The notes beneath the pieces are model-generated. The model saw nothing but the letters and a program-made list of their open reading frames with translations. It made no database searches and was not told the DNA's origin. A DNA stretch of 64,000 nucleotides from Streptomyces sp. NL15-2K (GTDB taxonomy: Bacteria; Actinomycetota; Actinomycetes; Streptomycetales; Streptomycetaceae): NCBI RefSeq assembly GCF_030551255.1, contig NZ_CP130630.1:3267501-3331500 (forward strand). Direction: 5' to 3'. Shown here in pieces: positions 33,080 to 43,791 of the stretch; the stretch's first letter is position 1; every line of letters starts with the position of its first letter. Both the position numbers and the translations under genes were made by a program.

Positions 33080-33102
33080 TTCCGCTCGATAAACGAGCGG
33101 AA
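33080..33102. promoter_or_regulatory. Inverted repeat between nitronate monooxygenase and MHS transporter
   Basis: Perfect 9-base arms TTCCGCTCG / CGAGCGGAA with a 5-base ATAAA centre. It could be a terminator for the gene at 32035 or an operator for the transporter about 185 bases downstream. The short AT centre and the position favour an operator slightly. Confidence 0.5.
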
Positions 33103-33286
33103 GCGGTCGCTGATCGGCGACCACTCCCCGCACGGCTCAGAAGGTGTTCGGTTCCACACCCGGCTGAAGACGACCGTCGACCGCAGGCCGCGAGGCCCTC
33201 AGGACCGCTTCGGCTTCGGCTTCGGCACATCCGCTCATTCCCGAACTCATGCGACACCGCCGCACCGGCGTCGGGAGGGAATCACC

Positions 33287-34669
33287 ATGTCCAGTCCCCT
33301 GCCCCCGCAGACCTCGCCGAGAGAACTGCGCCGCATCATCACCGCATCCAGCACCGGCACTCTCATCGAGTGGTACGACTTCTTCATCTACGGCAGCCTC
33401 GCCGTCGTCTTCTCCGGCTTCTTCTTTCCCTCCGGCGAATCGAGCCTCGCGCTGCTGGTGAGCGTGGCGGCGTTCGGCACCGGTTTCGTCGTCCGTCCGC
33501 TCGGGGCGTTGTTCTTCGGCAGGCTCGGCGACCGGGTCGGCCGCAAGAAGACCTTCCTCGCCACGCTCATCGTCATGGGCGCCGCCACCACCCTCATCGG
33601 CTGTCTCCCGAAGTACGACACCATCGGCACAGCGGCCCCCGTGCTGCTGGTACTGCTGCGGCTCCTCCAGGGCTTCGCGGTGGGCGGCGAGTACGGCGGC
33701 GCCGCCACATATGTCGCCGAGCACTCCCCCGCGGACCGCAAGGGCCTCTTCACCAGCTTCCTGCAGACCACGGCCAGCCTGGGGATGCTGCTGTCCCTGG
33801 GCGTCGTCGTCGCCTGCCGGCTCCTGCTGGGAGAGGAGGCGTTCACCTCGTGGGGCTGGCGTCTGCCCTTCCTGCTCTCCGCCGTCCTCGTCGTCCTGTC
33901 GCTGAGGTTGCGGCTGAAGCTCCATGAGTCGCCCGTGTTCGCCCGGATGCAGGCACAGGGCACCCTCTCCAAGGCGCCCATCCGGGAGACGCTGGGCGAC
34001 CGCCAGTCCCTCGGCCTCGTCCTGCTCACCTTGTTCGGCCTGACCGCCGGCCTGGGAGCGGTCTGGTACACGAGCCAGTTCTACGCCCTGTACTTCCTGC
34101 AGAGCGTGCTGAAGGTGGACTTCCTCACCACCAACATCTGCATGGCGGTCGCGCTGGTGCTGGGTACGCCCTCCTACATCCTGTTCGGCCGGCTGTCCGA
34201 TCGGTACGGCAGGCAGCCTGTCATCGTGGCGGGCCTGGCCCTTTCGGCCGTGAGTTTCCTGCCCCTGTACGCCTGGATCCGCGAAGCCGCCGCAGACCGG
34301 TCATGGGCGCAGGTCGTGGTGGCGGTGACGCTGCAGATCGTGTTCAGCGCCATGGTGTACGCGCCGACGGCCGCCTGGCTGACCGAGTTGTTCCCGCCCC
34401 GGATCCGCTACACGGGCCTGTCGGTGTCGTACCACCTGGGCGCCGGTGTCTTCGGTGGGTTCATGCCGCTCATCGCGCTCTCGCTCACCGCGTCGACCGG
34501 CAACCAACTCGCCGGCCTGGCCTACCCCATCGCCGTGGCGGCCGTCTCCACCGTGGTCAGCGTGACGCTGCTGCGCGGAGGCAGGGACAACAGACTCGTC
34601 CGCGCCGTGTGGGCCCGGTACGGCACACCCGATCGGGCGGCCTCGCCCGAACCCGCCCCCGCCAAGTGA
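33287..34669 (+). CDS. MHS-family (metabolite:H+ symporter) MFS transporter
   Basis: A 460-residue 12-TM carrier. The family hallmark GTLIEWYDFFIYGSLAVV opens the first helix. The loop 2-3 motif GRLGDRVGRKKTF and the mid-protein FGRLSDRYGRQPV are present, with GGEYGGAATYVAEHSP in TM5. ATG 33287 follows GGGAGGG. Relatives import dicarboxylates, proline/betaine, shikimate or aromatic acids. Substrate unknown. Confidence 0.9.
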   Translation: MSSPLPPQTSPRELRRIITASSTGTLIEWYDFFIYGSLAVVFSGFFFPSGESSLALLVSVAAFGTGFVVRPLGALFFGRLGDRVGRKKTFLATLIVMGAATTLIGCLPKYDTIGTAAPVLLVLLRLLQGFAVGGEYGGAATYVAEHSPADRKGLFTSFLQTTASLGMLLSLGVVVACRLLLGEEAFTSWGWRLPFLLSAVLVVLSLRLRLKLHESPVFARMQAQGTLSKAPIRETLGDRQSLGLVLLTLFGLTAGLGAVWYTSQFYALYFLQSVLKVDFLTTNICMAVALVLGTPSYILFGRLSDRYGRQPVIVAGLALSAVSFLPLYAWIREAAADRSWAQVVVAVTLQIVFSAMVYAPTAAWLTELFPPRIRYTGLSVSYHLGAGVFGGFMPLIALSLTASTGNQLAGLAYPIAVAAVSTVVSVTLLRGGRDNRLVRAVWARYGTPDRAASPEPAPAK

Positions 34670-34829
34670 TCCGGACCAGCGCCCGTCTCCCCTGACAACG
34701 CGGGCGCTGCCACGGGATTCCGCCACGTAGCCGGGCGTGGCGGAACCCCGACCACCCGCCGCACCACAGCCCCATCGCCGTACTCCGTCCCCGTCACCAC
34801 TGACCGCCCCTCAACCCCGTGGAGCAGCC

Positions 34830-35852
34830 ATGTCCCCCTTCCGCAGATCGCGCATCGCCCTGATCGCGACCGCCGTCGCCGCCACCGCCGTCACCGCCGC
34901 CTGTTCCAAGCGCACCGACTCCGCCGACTCGGACAGCTCCGGCAGCTCCGCCGGCCGCAAGCTGTCCGTGGTCGTCGTGTCGGGCCCGCTGAGCGACCCG
35001 TTCTTCGGGGCGATGAAGACCGGCGCCGACAACGCCGGCAAGGAGCTGAACGTCTCCACCGAGTACCTCAGCCCGACCTCGACCGACGCCTCCGGCCCGA
35101 CGCTGGCCAAGCTGATGCAGGCGGCCGTGGCGAAGAAGCCGGACGCCATCGTGGTCGGCAACTTCTTCCCCGAGGCCCAGAACCCGGAGATCAAGGCGGC
35201 GATCAAGGCCGGCATCCCGGTGGTCGTCATCAACTCCGGCGTGACGGACTGGAAGCAGCTCGGCGCCCTCTCGTTCGTCGGCATCGAGCCGGCGGTCGCC
35301 GGCACCAGGTCGGGCGAACGGGCGGCCGAGCTCGGAGTGAAGAAGGGGCTGTGCGTCAACACGGTCCCGGGCAATCCCGCGCTGGAGCAGCTGTGCCAGG
35401 GCTACACCGACGCACTCAAGAAGGCCGGTGGCAGAGCGAGTTCGCTGCGTATCCCCTACCAGAACGCGACCAACCCCACGAAGGTCACCCAGGCCATCGC
35501 GGGCGCGCTCAAGGCCGACAAGAGCATCGACGGTGTGTTCACCACGGGCTCCATGGTCGCCGAGAGCGCGCTGACCGCGGCGAACAACGCCGGCCGCAAG
35601 CTGACCATCGGCAGCGGTGACCTGTCCACCAAGGTCCTCAAGGACGTCGAGGCAGGCAAGATCCAGTACGCCATGGACCAGCAGCCCTATCTCCAGACGT
35701 ACTACGGCGTCCTGATCGCCAAGCAGTACGTGCAGTACGGGATCGCGCCCTCCGGCACGGTGCTCACCGGTCCGCTGGTCATCGACAAGGACAGCGCGGG
35801 CGTCGCGCTGAAGATCAACGAGACGTACCAGGGCATCCGCGGTGCCTCCTGA
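34830..35852 (+). CDS. Periplasmic-binding-protein-like sugar ABC lipoprotein (RbsB/Peripla_BP_4)
   Basis: A 340-residue lipoprotein: basic N-terminus, hydrophobic stretch, AAC lipobox (ATAVTAACS), Ser-rich linker, then a ribose-binding-type domain (VVVVSGPLSDPFFGAMKTG ... ALKADKSIDGVFTTG). ATG 34830 follows GGAGCAGCC. It is the first gene of a four-gene rightward operon with permease, ATPase and serine hydrolase. Confidence 0.88.
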   Translation: MSPFRRSRIALIATAVAATAVTAACSKRTDSADSDSSGSSAGRKLSVVVVSGPLSDPFFGAMKTGADNAGKELNVSTEYLSPTSTDASGPTLAKLMQAAVAKKPDAIVVGNFFPEAQNPEIKAAIKAGIPVVVINSGVTDWKQLGALSFVGIEPAVAGTRSGERAAELGVKKGLCVNTVPGNPALEQLCQGYTDALKKAGGRASSLRIPYQNATNPTKVTQAIAGALKADKSIDGVFTTGSMVAESALTAANNAGRKLTIGSGDLSTKVLKDVEAGKIQYAMDQQPYLQTYYGVLIAKQYVQYGIAPSGTVLTGPLVIDKDSAGVALKINETYQGIRGAS

Positions 35853-35891
35853 GACGCCGCAGCAGACCACCCGTTTCAGGAAAGAGCACTC

Positions 35892-36932
35892 ATGACCATT
35901 GACCAAGCGGCCCCGGCGCCCGCTGTGCCGGACAGGCAGAGCGAACCCCTCGGCCGTTCACTGATCGCACGCACGGCACGGCGCCCGGAGTTCGGCGCGC
36001 TGATCGGCGCTGTCGCGGTGTACGTCTTCTTCCTGGTGACCGCGTCCGGCGCGGGCTTCACCAGCGTGGACGGCACCGCGAGCTGGCTGGACACCGCCGC
36101 CGAACTGGGAGTGGTCGCCACCCCGGTCGCGCTGCTCCTCATCGCCGGGGAGTTCGACCTGTCGATCGGCTCCGTCGTCGGCGCCACGTCGGTGATCGTG
36201 GCCATCGCCAGCGGCACCTACACCATGCCCCAATGGGCATCGATCCCTCTGGCCATCGGCTTCGGCCTGCTGGTCGGGCTGGTCAACGGCCTCGTCGCCA
36301 CCCGCACCAAGCTGCCTTCCTTCATCGTCACCCTGGGAAGTTCGCTGGTCGTGGGCGGTGGCGCCCTGGGCCTCAGCCGCGCCCTGTCGGGGAGTACGGC
36401 GGTGACGCTGACGCCGGAGCCGAGCGTGCAGGCCGTGTTCGGCTCCAAGGTGGGGCAGTTCCAGGTCTCCATCGTGTGGTGGCTGGCGATCACCCTGCTC
36501 GCATGGTGGGTGCTGACCCGCACCCGCACCGGAAGCTGGATCTACGCCACCGGAGGGGCCCCCGAAGTGGCCCGGGACGCCGGCGTGCCGACCGCCCGGG
36601 TCAAGGTCGGGCTCTTCATGGCCACCTCCGCCGGCGCCGCACTGGTCGGTGTCCTGCAGACGATCACCTACGGCGGGGGTGACGTCACCCGTGGCTCCAG
36701 CTTCATCTTCGACGGCGTGATCGCAGCCGTGATCGGCGGAGTGCTCCTGCAGGGCGGCTACGGCTCCACCCTCGGCGTCCTCCTGGGCACGGCGACCTAC
36801 GGCATCGTCAGCATCGGCATCTTCTACACCGGCTGGAACACCGACTACGCCCAACTGTTCCTCGGCGCCCTCCTGCTGGTCGCCGTCATGGCGAACAACT
36901 ACTTCCGCAAGCTCGCACTGAGTGGCAGGTGA
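35892..36932 (+). CDS. Sugar-type ABC transporter permease (RbsC/FrcC family)
   Basis: A 346-residue BPD_transp_2 permease with about nine to ten membrane segments. The family motif GEFDLSIGSVVG is near residue 80 and a conserved GGAPEVARDAGV loop follows. It forms the membrane channel for the binding protein encoded 39 bases upstream. Confidence 0.9.
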   Translation: MTIDQAAPAPAVPDRQSEPLGRSLIARTARRPEFGALIGAVAVYVFFLVTASGAGFTSVDGTASWLDTAAELGVVATPVALLLIAGEFDLSIGSVVGATSVIVAIASGTYTMPQWASIPLAIGFGLLVGLVNGLVATRTKLPSFIVTLGSSLVVGGGALGLSRALSGSTAVTLTPEPSVQAVFGSKVGQFQVSIVWWLAITLLAWWVLTRTRTGSWIYATGGAPEVARDAGVPTARVKVGLFMATSAGAALVGVLQTITYGGGDVTRGSSFIFDGVIAAVIGGVLLQGGYGSTLGVLLGTATYGIVSIGIFYTGWNTDYAQLFLGALLLVAVMANNYFRKLALSGR

Positions 36933-36937
36933 CCCTC

Positions 36938-37726
36938 ATGACAATCACCGTGACCGACCCTCCCCTGATCGAACTCCAGGGCGTCACCAAGCAGTTCACC
37001 GGGGTGCGCGCCTGCTCGGACGTCTCGCTCACCGTCCGCCCCGGCCAGGTGCTCTGCCTGCTCGGGCACAACGGGGCCGGCAAGTCCACCCTCATCAAGA
37101 TCCTCTCCGGGGTGTACGCGCCCACGGAGGGCACGATGCTCATCGACGGCGAACACGTGACGCTCGGCGGCCCACGCGACGCCCTGGACCGTGGCATCGC
37201 CACCGTCCACCAAGGCGCCGGCACCGTCCCGCTGATGAGCGTGGCCCGCAACTTCTTCCTCGGAGCCGAACCCACCAAGGGCCGGGGACTGTTCCGCAGA
37301 TTCGACGCCGCTACGGCGGCCCGGATCGCCCTGCGGGAGATCCAGCAACTGGGCATCCGCCGGATCCGCGACGCCGACCAGTTGGTGGGCACCATGTCCG
37401 GCGGCGAGCGGCAGGCCCTCGTCATCGCCCGCGCCCTGCACTTCGGCGCCCGGGTGCTGATCCTCGACGAACCGACCTCGGCACTCGGCGTCCGCGAGGC
37501 CGAGACCGTCCTGCGGGCCGTCGAAACGGCACGGGACCGGGGCATCAGCGTCGTCCTGATCACCCACCAGGCACACCAAGCCCTGCGGGTCGGCGACCAC
37601 TTCGCCGTCATCGCCCACGGCCGGCTCATCGCCTCGTTCGCGCGCGGCGAGAAGGAGGCCGCCGAGGTCATCGACCTGATGGCGGGCGGCGCGGCGATGA
37701 AGGAACTGGAGCGTGAGCAGGCATGA
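36938..37726 (+). CDS. Single-domain sugar ABC transporter ATPase (FrcA-like)
   Basis: A 262-residue ATPase with Walker A GHNGAGKSTLIKIL, signature MSGGERQALVIA and Walker B VLILDEPTSALG. It has only one nucleotide-binding domain, as in fructose-type FrcA, whereas RbsA/XylG have two. ATG 36938 is used (AGGTGA six bases upstream); a GTG at 36929 overlapping the permease stop is possible. It overlaps the next gene by 4 bp. Confidence 0.88.
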   Translation: MTITVTDPPLIELQGVTKQFTGVRACSDVSLTVRPGQVLCLLGHNGAGKSTLIKILSGVYAPTEGTMLIDGEHVTLGGPRDALDRGIATVHQGAGTVPLMSVARNFFLGAEPTKGRGLFRRFDAATAARIALREIQQLGIRRIRDADQLVGTMSGGERQALVIARALHFGARVLILDEPTSALGVREAETVLRAVETARDRGISVVLITHQAHQALRVGDHFAVIAHGRLIASFARGEKEAAEVIDLMAGGAAMKELEREQA

Positions 37727-38877
37727 GCACGATGCACAAGGCGGTGGCGACGGCATCCGGCTACACGTCGCCCCGCTTCTCAGGCGTCCACGACGCCTTC
37801 GAGAGCAACCTCCGCAACGGCGACGACATCGGCGCCTCCGTCGCTGTCTACCACCGCGGCGAGCTGGTCGTGGACCTGTGGGGCGGCGCCCGGGACACCA
37901 GCGGGACGCCGTATCCCGAAGACGCCCTGCACGTGGGGTACTCCGTGACCAAGGGCGTCATGGGCCTGGTGCTCGCGAGCCTGGTCGATACGGGCGAGGT
38001 GGATCTCGACGCGCCGGTGTCGGCCTACTGGCCGGAGTTCGGCGCGGCCGGCAAGGACGGCGTCGTGGTCCGTGAACTGGCCTCGCACCGAGCCGGCTTG
38101 CCCGCTTTCGACGAGCCGGTGACCAAGGCCGACCTCGCCGACTGGGACGGGTGCGTGCGACGCCTGGCCCGACAGGAGCCGGCGTGGTACCCGGGCATCC
38201 GGCACGGCTACCACGCCCTGACCCTCGGCTACCTGGTGGGCGAGGTCACGCGGCGCGCGAGCGGCAAGAGCGTCGGCGCCCTGTTGCGCGAGCGCTTCGC
38301 CCAGGACGGAGACCTCCAGGCATGGATCGGCCTGCCCACCGAGCACAACGATCGCGTCGTCCGCTACCAGGACGCCTCTCCCACACCGGGAATCGGCGCT
38401 TTCCTGGCCTCGGCCGCCAACAGCCCGGGCACGCTCACCCACGCCACCTTCAACAACCCCGTCGTCACCGCAGATCTCTTCAACGATCCCGCGATGTGGC
38501 GGCCGGAGATCCCCGCCGCCAACGGCGTTTTCGACGCCAGGTCACTGGCCCGGCTCTACTCCAGCCTGGTCGACGGCCCCCTGCGCACCATCTCACCCAC
38601 CACGGTCAACCGGGTCCGACGCCAGCAGGCCCACGGGCCCGACGAGATCCTGGTCGACCAGCCCACCCGCTTCGGCACTGTTTTCGCGCTGTCGTCCCCC
38701 CGCCAGCCCATGCTCGGCCACGGCTCACTCGGCCACGACGGCCTCGGCGGACATCTGGCCTTCGCCCACCCGGAATCCGGCATCACGCTCGCCTACCTCA
38801 CCAACCGCGCCATCCCCGACCCCACTCCCCACACGCGACTGTGGCGCCTGCTCTCGGCGGTGGCTGCGGCGCTGTGA
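37723..38877 (+). CDS. Beta-lactamase-family serine hydrolase (EstB-type esterase)
   Basis: A 384-residue class C beta-lactamase-like hydrolase. The nucleophile motif SVTK (S-x-x-K) appears in VGYSVTKGVMG, a second-motif Tyr in WYPGIRHGYHALTLGYLVGE, and GHDGLGG near the C-terminus in place of KTG. No signal peptide is seen, so it is cytoplasmic. Translational coupling (ATGA) to a sugar-type importer suggests it hydrolyses the imported compound, such as an ester or lactone. Confidence 0.87.
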   Translation: MSTMHKAVATASGYTSPRFSGVHDAFESNLRNGDDIGASVAVYHRGELVVDLWGGARDTSGTPYPEDALHVGYSVTKGVMGLVLASLVDTGEVDLDAPVSAYWPEFGAAGKDGVVVRELASHRAGLPAFDEPVTKADLADWDGCVRRLARQEPAWYPGIRHGYHALTLGYLVGEVTRRASGKSVGALLRERFAQDGDLQAWIGLPTEHNDRVVRYQDASPTPGIGAFLASAANSPGTLTHATFNNPVVTADLFNDPAMWRPEIPAANGVFDARSLARLYSSLVDGPLRTISPTTVNRVRRQQAHGPDEILVDQPTRFGTVFALSSPRQPMLGHGSLGHDGLGGHLAFAHPESGITLAYLTNRAIPDPTPHTRLWRLLSAVAAAL

Positions 38878-39371
38878 TCAGCGCTCTCCTCGCCGGCTAC
38901 CGCATCACCGGGGGCACCGCCCTGAGAAGGCCCTCTCCATGACCGGCAGCCAAGACGTCGCAGAGGTGCTGTCGGCAGTGTCGGATGAGCTGGCCCCGGG
39001 ACACGCTCCCCGAGGCGCCGGCGGCGGCCCGCGAGCTGGCGTCGCGGATCGCCTCGTCTGCACCGGGGCCTTCCGGCTGGCTGCCCTCGGGATCTGGGCG
39101 GACGTCGAGCGACGACCCACTGGCACACTGCGCGCGGCTCGCCCTGCGGAGTCTGGAGCCGGAGCCCAGTCGGCATGACGGATCCGCTGATCTCCCCGAT
39201 GGGCGAGGGTCGAGTCGGAGGTGGCCGGGCCGGAAGGCGAAGAGAAGGCCGAACAGCCGCGAACTCACACAGCGACCGGGCCGGCTGGTACGCGGCATCA
39301 AGCCTGCGACGAATGAACACGGTGGGAGCGGGCGTGGCCGACCCGCCCCCACCTTGCGGGGTAGGGGGGTG
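38878..39371. other. Gene-poor stretch downstream of the ABC/hydrolase operon
   Basis: No convincing gene. A weak plus-strand frame at 38939-39178 (starting MTGSQDVAEVLSAVSDEL) has a poor ribosome site and loses its protein-like composition after about 20 codons, so it may be a frameshifted remnant. A C/G-rich run at about 39345-39375 lies at the 3' end of the next gene. Confidence 0.4.
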
Positions 39372-40043
39372 TTACCCCGCGTCTTTGGCGGATGCGTCGG
39401 CCAGGGCAAGGTTCGCCCCCGGGGTGTCGGCGCCGTCCTTGCTCTTCCGCTCGCCGTCCTTGCTCTTCCGCTCGCCGGCCTTGCGCTCGCGCTCGGCGCG
39501 CTTGCTGTCGCGCTTGTCCTTGGCCTCCTGCTTCCTGATCTCGTCGACCGCCTTCTCCATCGCCTTCAGTTCGGCCCGCACGTCGTCGGCGGGGCGGCGT
39601 TCGAGGACCGCACCGTAGCGCATGGCCAGCAGGTCCATGGCCTCCGTGTCGGCCTCCTCGACCCCGGCCAGGATGACGGTGCCGCCCGGCGGGACATGCG
39701 GCGTGAAGGCACCGACGGCCTCGGTCGCTTCGGTGGCCCGCTTGTAGTCGTGGCCTCCGCCGATCAGCGCACCGATGCCCCAGCCCATCAACAGGCCGAG
39801 GGGACCGCCAAGGATGCCGACGACCGAACCGATGAGCGAGCCGACCGCGGTGCCGCGTCCGGACTCCGTGTCCATGCCCTCGGGGAAGTGGACGGTGCCG
39901 TCCTCCATGCGCTCGATCAGGACGGCGCCGCGGACCTCGGTGGTGGCGGAGTTGAGGTGCTTCAGCTCGCTGAGTGCCTGGTAGGCGGTGGCGCGGTCGG
40001 CGAAGCGGAGGGCGATGGCGTTCTCGTTCATGGTTACAGGCAT
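39372..40043 (-). CDS. DUF1269-like membrane-associated protein, paralogue 1
   Basis: A 223-residue protein. An N-terminal alpha/beta domain (ENAIALRFADRATAYQAL) is followed by a Gly-rich membrane segment (IGSVVGILGGPLGLLMGWGIGALIGG) and a second soluble part. A highly charged Lys/Arg/Glu tail follows from about residue 155 with the repeat ERKSKDG twice. ATG 40043 follows AAGGAGA. It is about 70 per cent alike by eye to the protein at 46588-47184 over the first 165 residues, and both share a near-identical promoter. Function unknown. Confidence 0.8.
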   Translation of the reverse strand: MPVTMNENAIALRFADRATAYQALSELKHLNSATTEVRGAVLIERMEDGTVHFPEGMDTESGRGTAVGSLIGSVVGILGGPLGLLMGWGIGALIGGGHDYKRATEATEAVGAFTPHVPPGGTVILAGVEEADTEAMDLLAMRYGAVLERRPADDVRAELKAMEKAVDEIRKQEAKDKRDSKRAERERKAGERKSKDGERKSKDGADTPGANLALADASAKDAG

Positions 40044-40112
40044 GAGCTGTCTCCTTGGAGCCTCAACGGGTGGGTGACTTGTGGGGCCCGCTACCGCGGA
40101 CTCCCGGCCACC

Positions 40113-40161
40113 TGTGAGACAGTATGTATCAGAACCAACTTGTGAGTCAAGTCGTCTCACA
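40113..40161 (-). promoter_or_regulatory. Promoter with flanking TGTGAGAC inverted repeats
   Basis: Read leftward, TTGACT (-35 like) is followed after 18 bases by CATACT (-10 like). The pair is framed by TGTGAGAC (40113-40120) and its complement GTCTCACA (40154-40161). The same layout recurs at 47278-47325, so this is a conserved regulated promoter, probably with a TetR-type operator. Confidence 0.65.
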
Positions 40162-40163
40162 AG

Positions 40164-40466
40164 CTGCTCGGAGCCGAAGGAGGACCGGGACACATCACCC
40201 ACGCCGCCGTCGCCGCACGAGCCAAAGTGGGCCGCCTGCGCGACGAGATGTCGGGCCGCGCCGACGAGCACCTCACCGACGCGCTCGCCGCCGCCGTCGC
40301 CCGCGGTGAACTGCGCTCCGGCGTCGAAGAACACACCCGGGAGCTGGCCTCCCGGATCCTCGGCCCTCTGCTCTTCCTGCGGCTCATGCTCGGCGCGCAG
40401 CCGGACAGGGAGACGGTGGCCGACACGGTCGACGCCGCCCTCGCGGCCTGGCAGCCGCACCCATGA
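40164..40466 (+). pseudogene. TetR-family regulator remnant lacking the recognition helix
   Basis: Coding begins without a start codon (LLGAEGGPGHITHAAVAARA) and matches the first helices of a TetR DNA-binding domain. It then jumps from AKVGR straight into a C-terminal effector-like part (DEMSGRADEHLTDALAAAV, GPLLFLRLMLGAQPD). The recognition helix and core are missing. It diverges from the DUF1269-like gene, so it is probably the remains of that gene's repressor. A GTG at 40227 could yield a 79-residue peptide. Confidence 0.65.
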
Positions 40467-40613
40467 CAGCCGCCCGCAGTCCGATACCGAACGATTCGAA
40501 CAGCAGTCGGCCGGCACACCGACTCCGCACGGCCGCATCCGGCCTCATCCCCCAGGGGCGCGCCGTCGACGGCTGAAGCCGACGCTCGGACAGGGATATC
40601 CCTGCCACCGCGC

Positions 40614-41156
40614 TCAGTGCCCAGTGATCACCTTCACCATCACCACGCCCGAGCCGATCGCCGCGTCCATCAGCGCCGCCACGCCGGAAAGCAGTACCCC
40701 ACCGCCCATCCGCCGCCCGCCCACGAAGCCCCAGACCGCCATCGAGGCGACGTCCACGCCGACCGCGATCCACAGCGCGGTGGACAGACCGAGGGCGCCG
40801 CCCGCCGACAGGGCGATCATCAGGAGCGGGCCCGCGGCGCAGCTGAGCAGCGGGCTGCTGACGAACAGCAGGTGCCGTATCTCGCGGCGGTTGACCAACC
40901 GCTGGTGAACGACGCGGTGGGCCTGCATGTCGGCCACCAACGTCGCCAGCCACAAGCCCACCGCGGTGCCCGTGACGTACAGCGCCGCCGTGCTGTGCCG
41001 GGTATGCACGTTCTGCGCCAGGCCGACCAACACAGCGAGCACGGTGATCACCGCGTAGATCCGTTCCTTGAGCCGCTCGCCCAGGGCGTCGCGCTTCTGG
41101 GCAGACGGTTCCGAGGCGCCGGAGGCCGACGGTTCCTCAGCGTCGAGATCGGACAT
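40614..41156 (-). CDS. Hypothetical integral membrane protein
   Basis: A 180-residue protein. The first 30 residues are acidic and Ser/Ala-rich. Five or so hydrophobic segments follow (AVITVLAVLVGLAQN, ALYVTGTAVGLWLATLVA, HLLFVSSPLLSCAAGPLLMIAL, ALWIAVGVDVASMAVWGFVG, GVLLSGVAALMDAAIGSGVV). I do not recognise the family. Its ribosome site is weak. It lies downstream of the efflux gene but behind a terminator, so it is likely transcribed alone. Confidence 0.65.
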   Translation of the reverse strand: MSDLDAEEPSASGASEPSAQKRDALGERLKERIYAVITVLAVLVGLAQNVHTRHSTAALYVTGTAVGLWLATLVADMQAHRVVHQRLVNRREIRHLLFVSSPLLSCAAGPLLMIALSAGGALGLSTALWIAVGVDVASMAVWGFVGGRRMGGGVLLSGVAALMDAAIGSGVVMVKVITGH

Positions 41157-41248
41157 GCCGGAACCGTATCGGAAGGACGTTGCGGCGGCGCGGGTGGTGC
41201 CCAGGGGGCCAGGCTCTCGAGATAGCCGGAAAGGGCTTCGCCCGTATG

Positions 41249-41280
41249 GTGAGGGCAGGCCCGTCCTGGCCCGCCCTCAC
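41249..41280. terminator. Terminator hairpin after the drug efflux gene
   Basis: Arms GTGAGGGC (41249-41256) and GCCCTCAC (41273-41280) enclose a 16-base GC-rich loop, about 65 bases past the stop of the leftward MFS gene. Confidence 0.65.
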
Positions 41281-41344
41281 TGCTTTCACCCGGGGGTCTG
41301 TCCGAGAGTTGCCCGTCCCGGGTCCTGTGGCTGACGCGTGCGGC

Positions 41345-43156
<1,812 letters not shown>

Positions 43157-43200
43157 TCAGGAAAAGTGCGCCGGCAGGCCGGTGGGGGACGGTAGTGGGG

Positions 43201-43791
43201 TCAGCGTGGGCGCAGTCCGTCGAGGAGGAGGGTGCAGAGGGCCTCCAAGGCGGCGTCCGCCCCTGGGGCCTGCCACTGGGCGGCGTGGACGGGGTGGTGG
43301 TAGCCGATGGTGGCTTCGAAGACGGTCCGCGCCGTCGCGGCAGGGTCGGCCGAGGTGAAGTCCCCGCTGCTGACCCCGTCGGCGATGATGACGCGCAGTT
43401 GCTCGATCAGGTCGGCTATGTGGTCGGCGACCGCGCTGCTGTGCTCGGTCTCCAGGACCCGGTACGTGGCGAAGAGCTGCGGGTCCTCGGACGTCACCGC
43501 CCGCTTGGAGGCGAACAGCGCGGTGAGCCAGGCGCGCAGCCGCTCGGGCGCTGCGAAACGGGTGTCGGCCGCGACCGCCGCGAGGTTGCCGTGCGCGCGG
43601 CTGAGCCAGCGCCGGGTGACGGCTTCGCGCAGTGCCGCCTTGGACGGGAAGTGCCGGTAGACGCTGGCGTGGCTGACGCCCAGAGCTCGCGCCACGTCCA
43701 GCACCGTGGCCTTCTCCGGCCCGTAGCGACGCAGCACGTCCTCGGTGGCGGCCAGGACGGTCTCGGCGTCCAGCGCCGTGCCCGAACGCAT
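43201..43791 (-). CDS. TetR-family transcriptional regulator
   Basis: A 196-residue repressor with HTH at residues 25-50 (TVLDVARALGVSHASVYRHFPSKAAL) and a C-terminal ligand domain. Its ATG follows the aldo-keto reductase stop directly (TGAATG), so it is translated with it. It probably represses the AKR-TetR-MFS unit via the repeated TACGCAGTCAG sites at 44812-44844. Confidence 0.9.
   Translation of the reverse strand: MRSGTALDAETVLAATEDVLRRYGPEKATVLDVARALGVSHASVYRHFPSKAALREAVTRRWLSRAHGNLAAVAADTRFAAPERLRAWLTALFASKRAVTSEDPQLFATYRVLETEHSSAVADHIADLIEQLRVIIADGVSSGDFTSADPAATARTVFEATIGYHHPVHAAQWQAPGADAALEALCTLLLDGLRPR

Noticed and set aside
38939..39178. Small plus-strand gene after the serine hydrolase
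   Set aside because: Poor ribosome site and loss of coding character after about 20 codons; at best a remnant.
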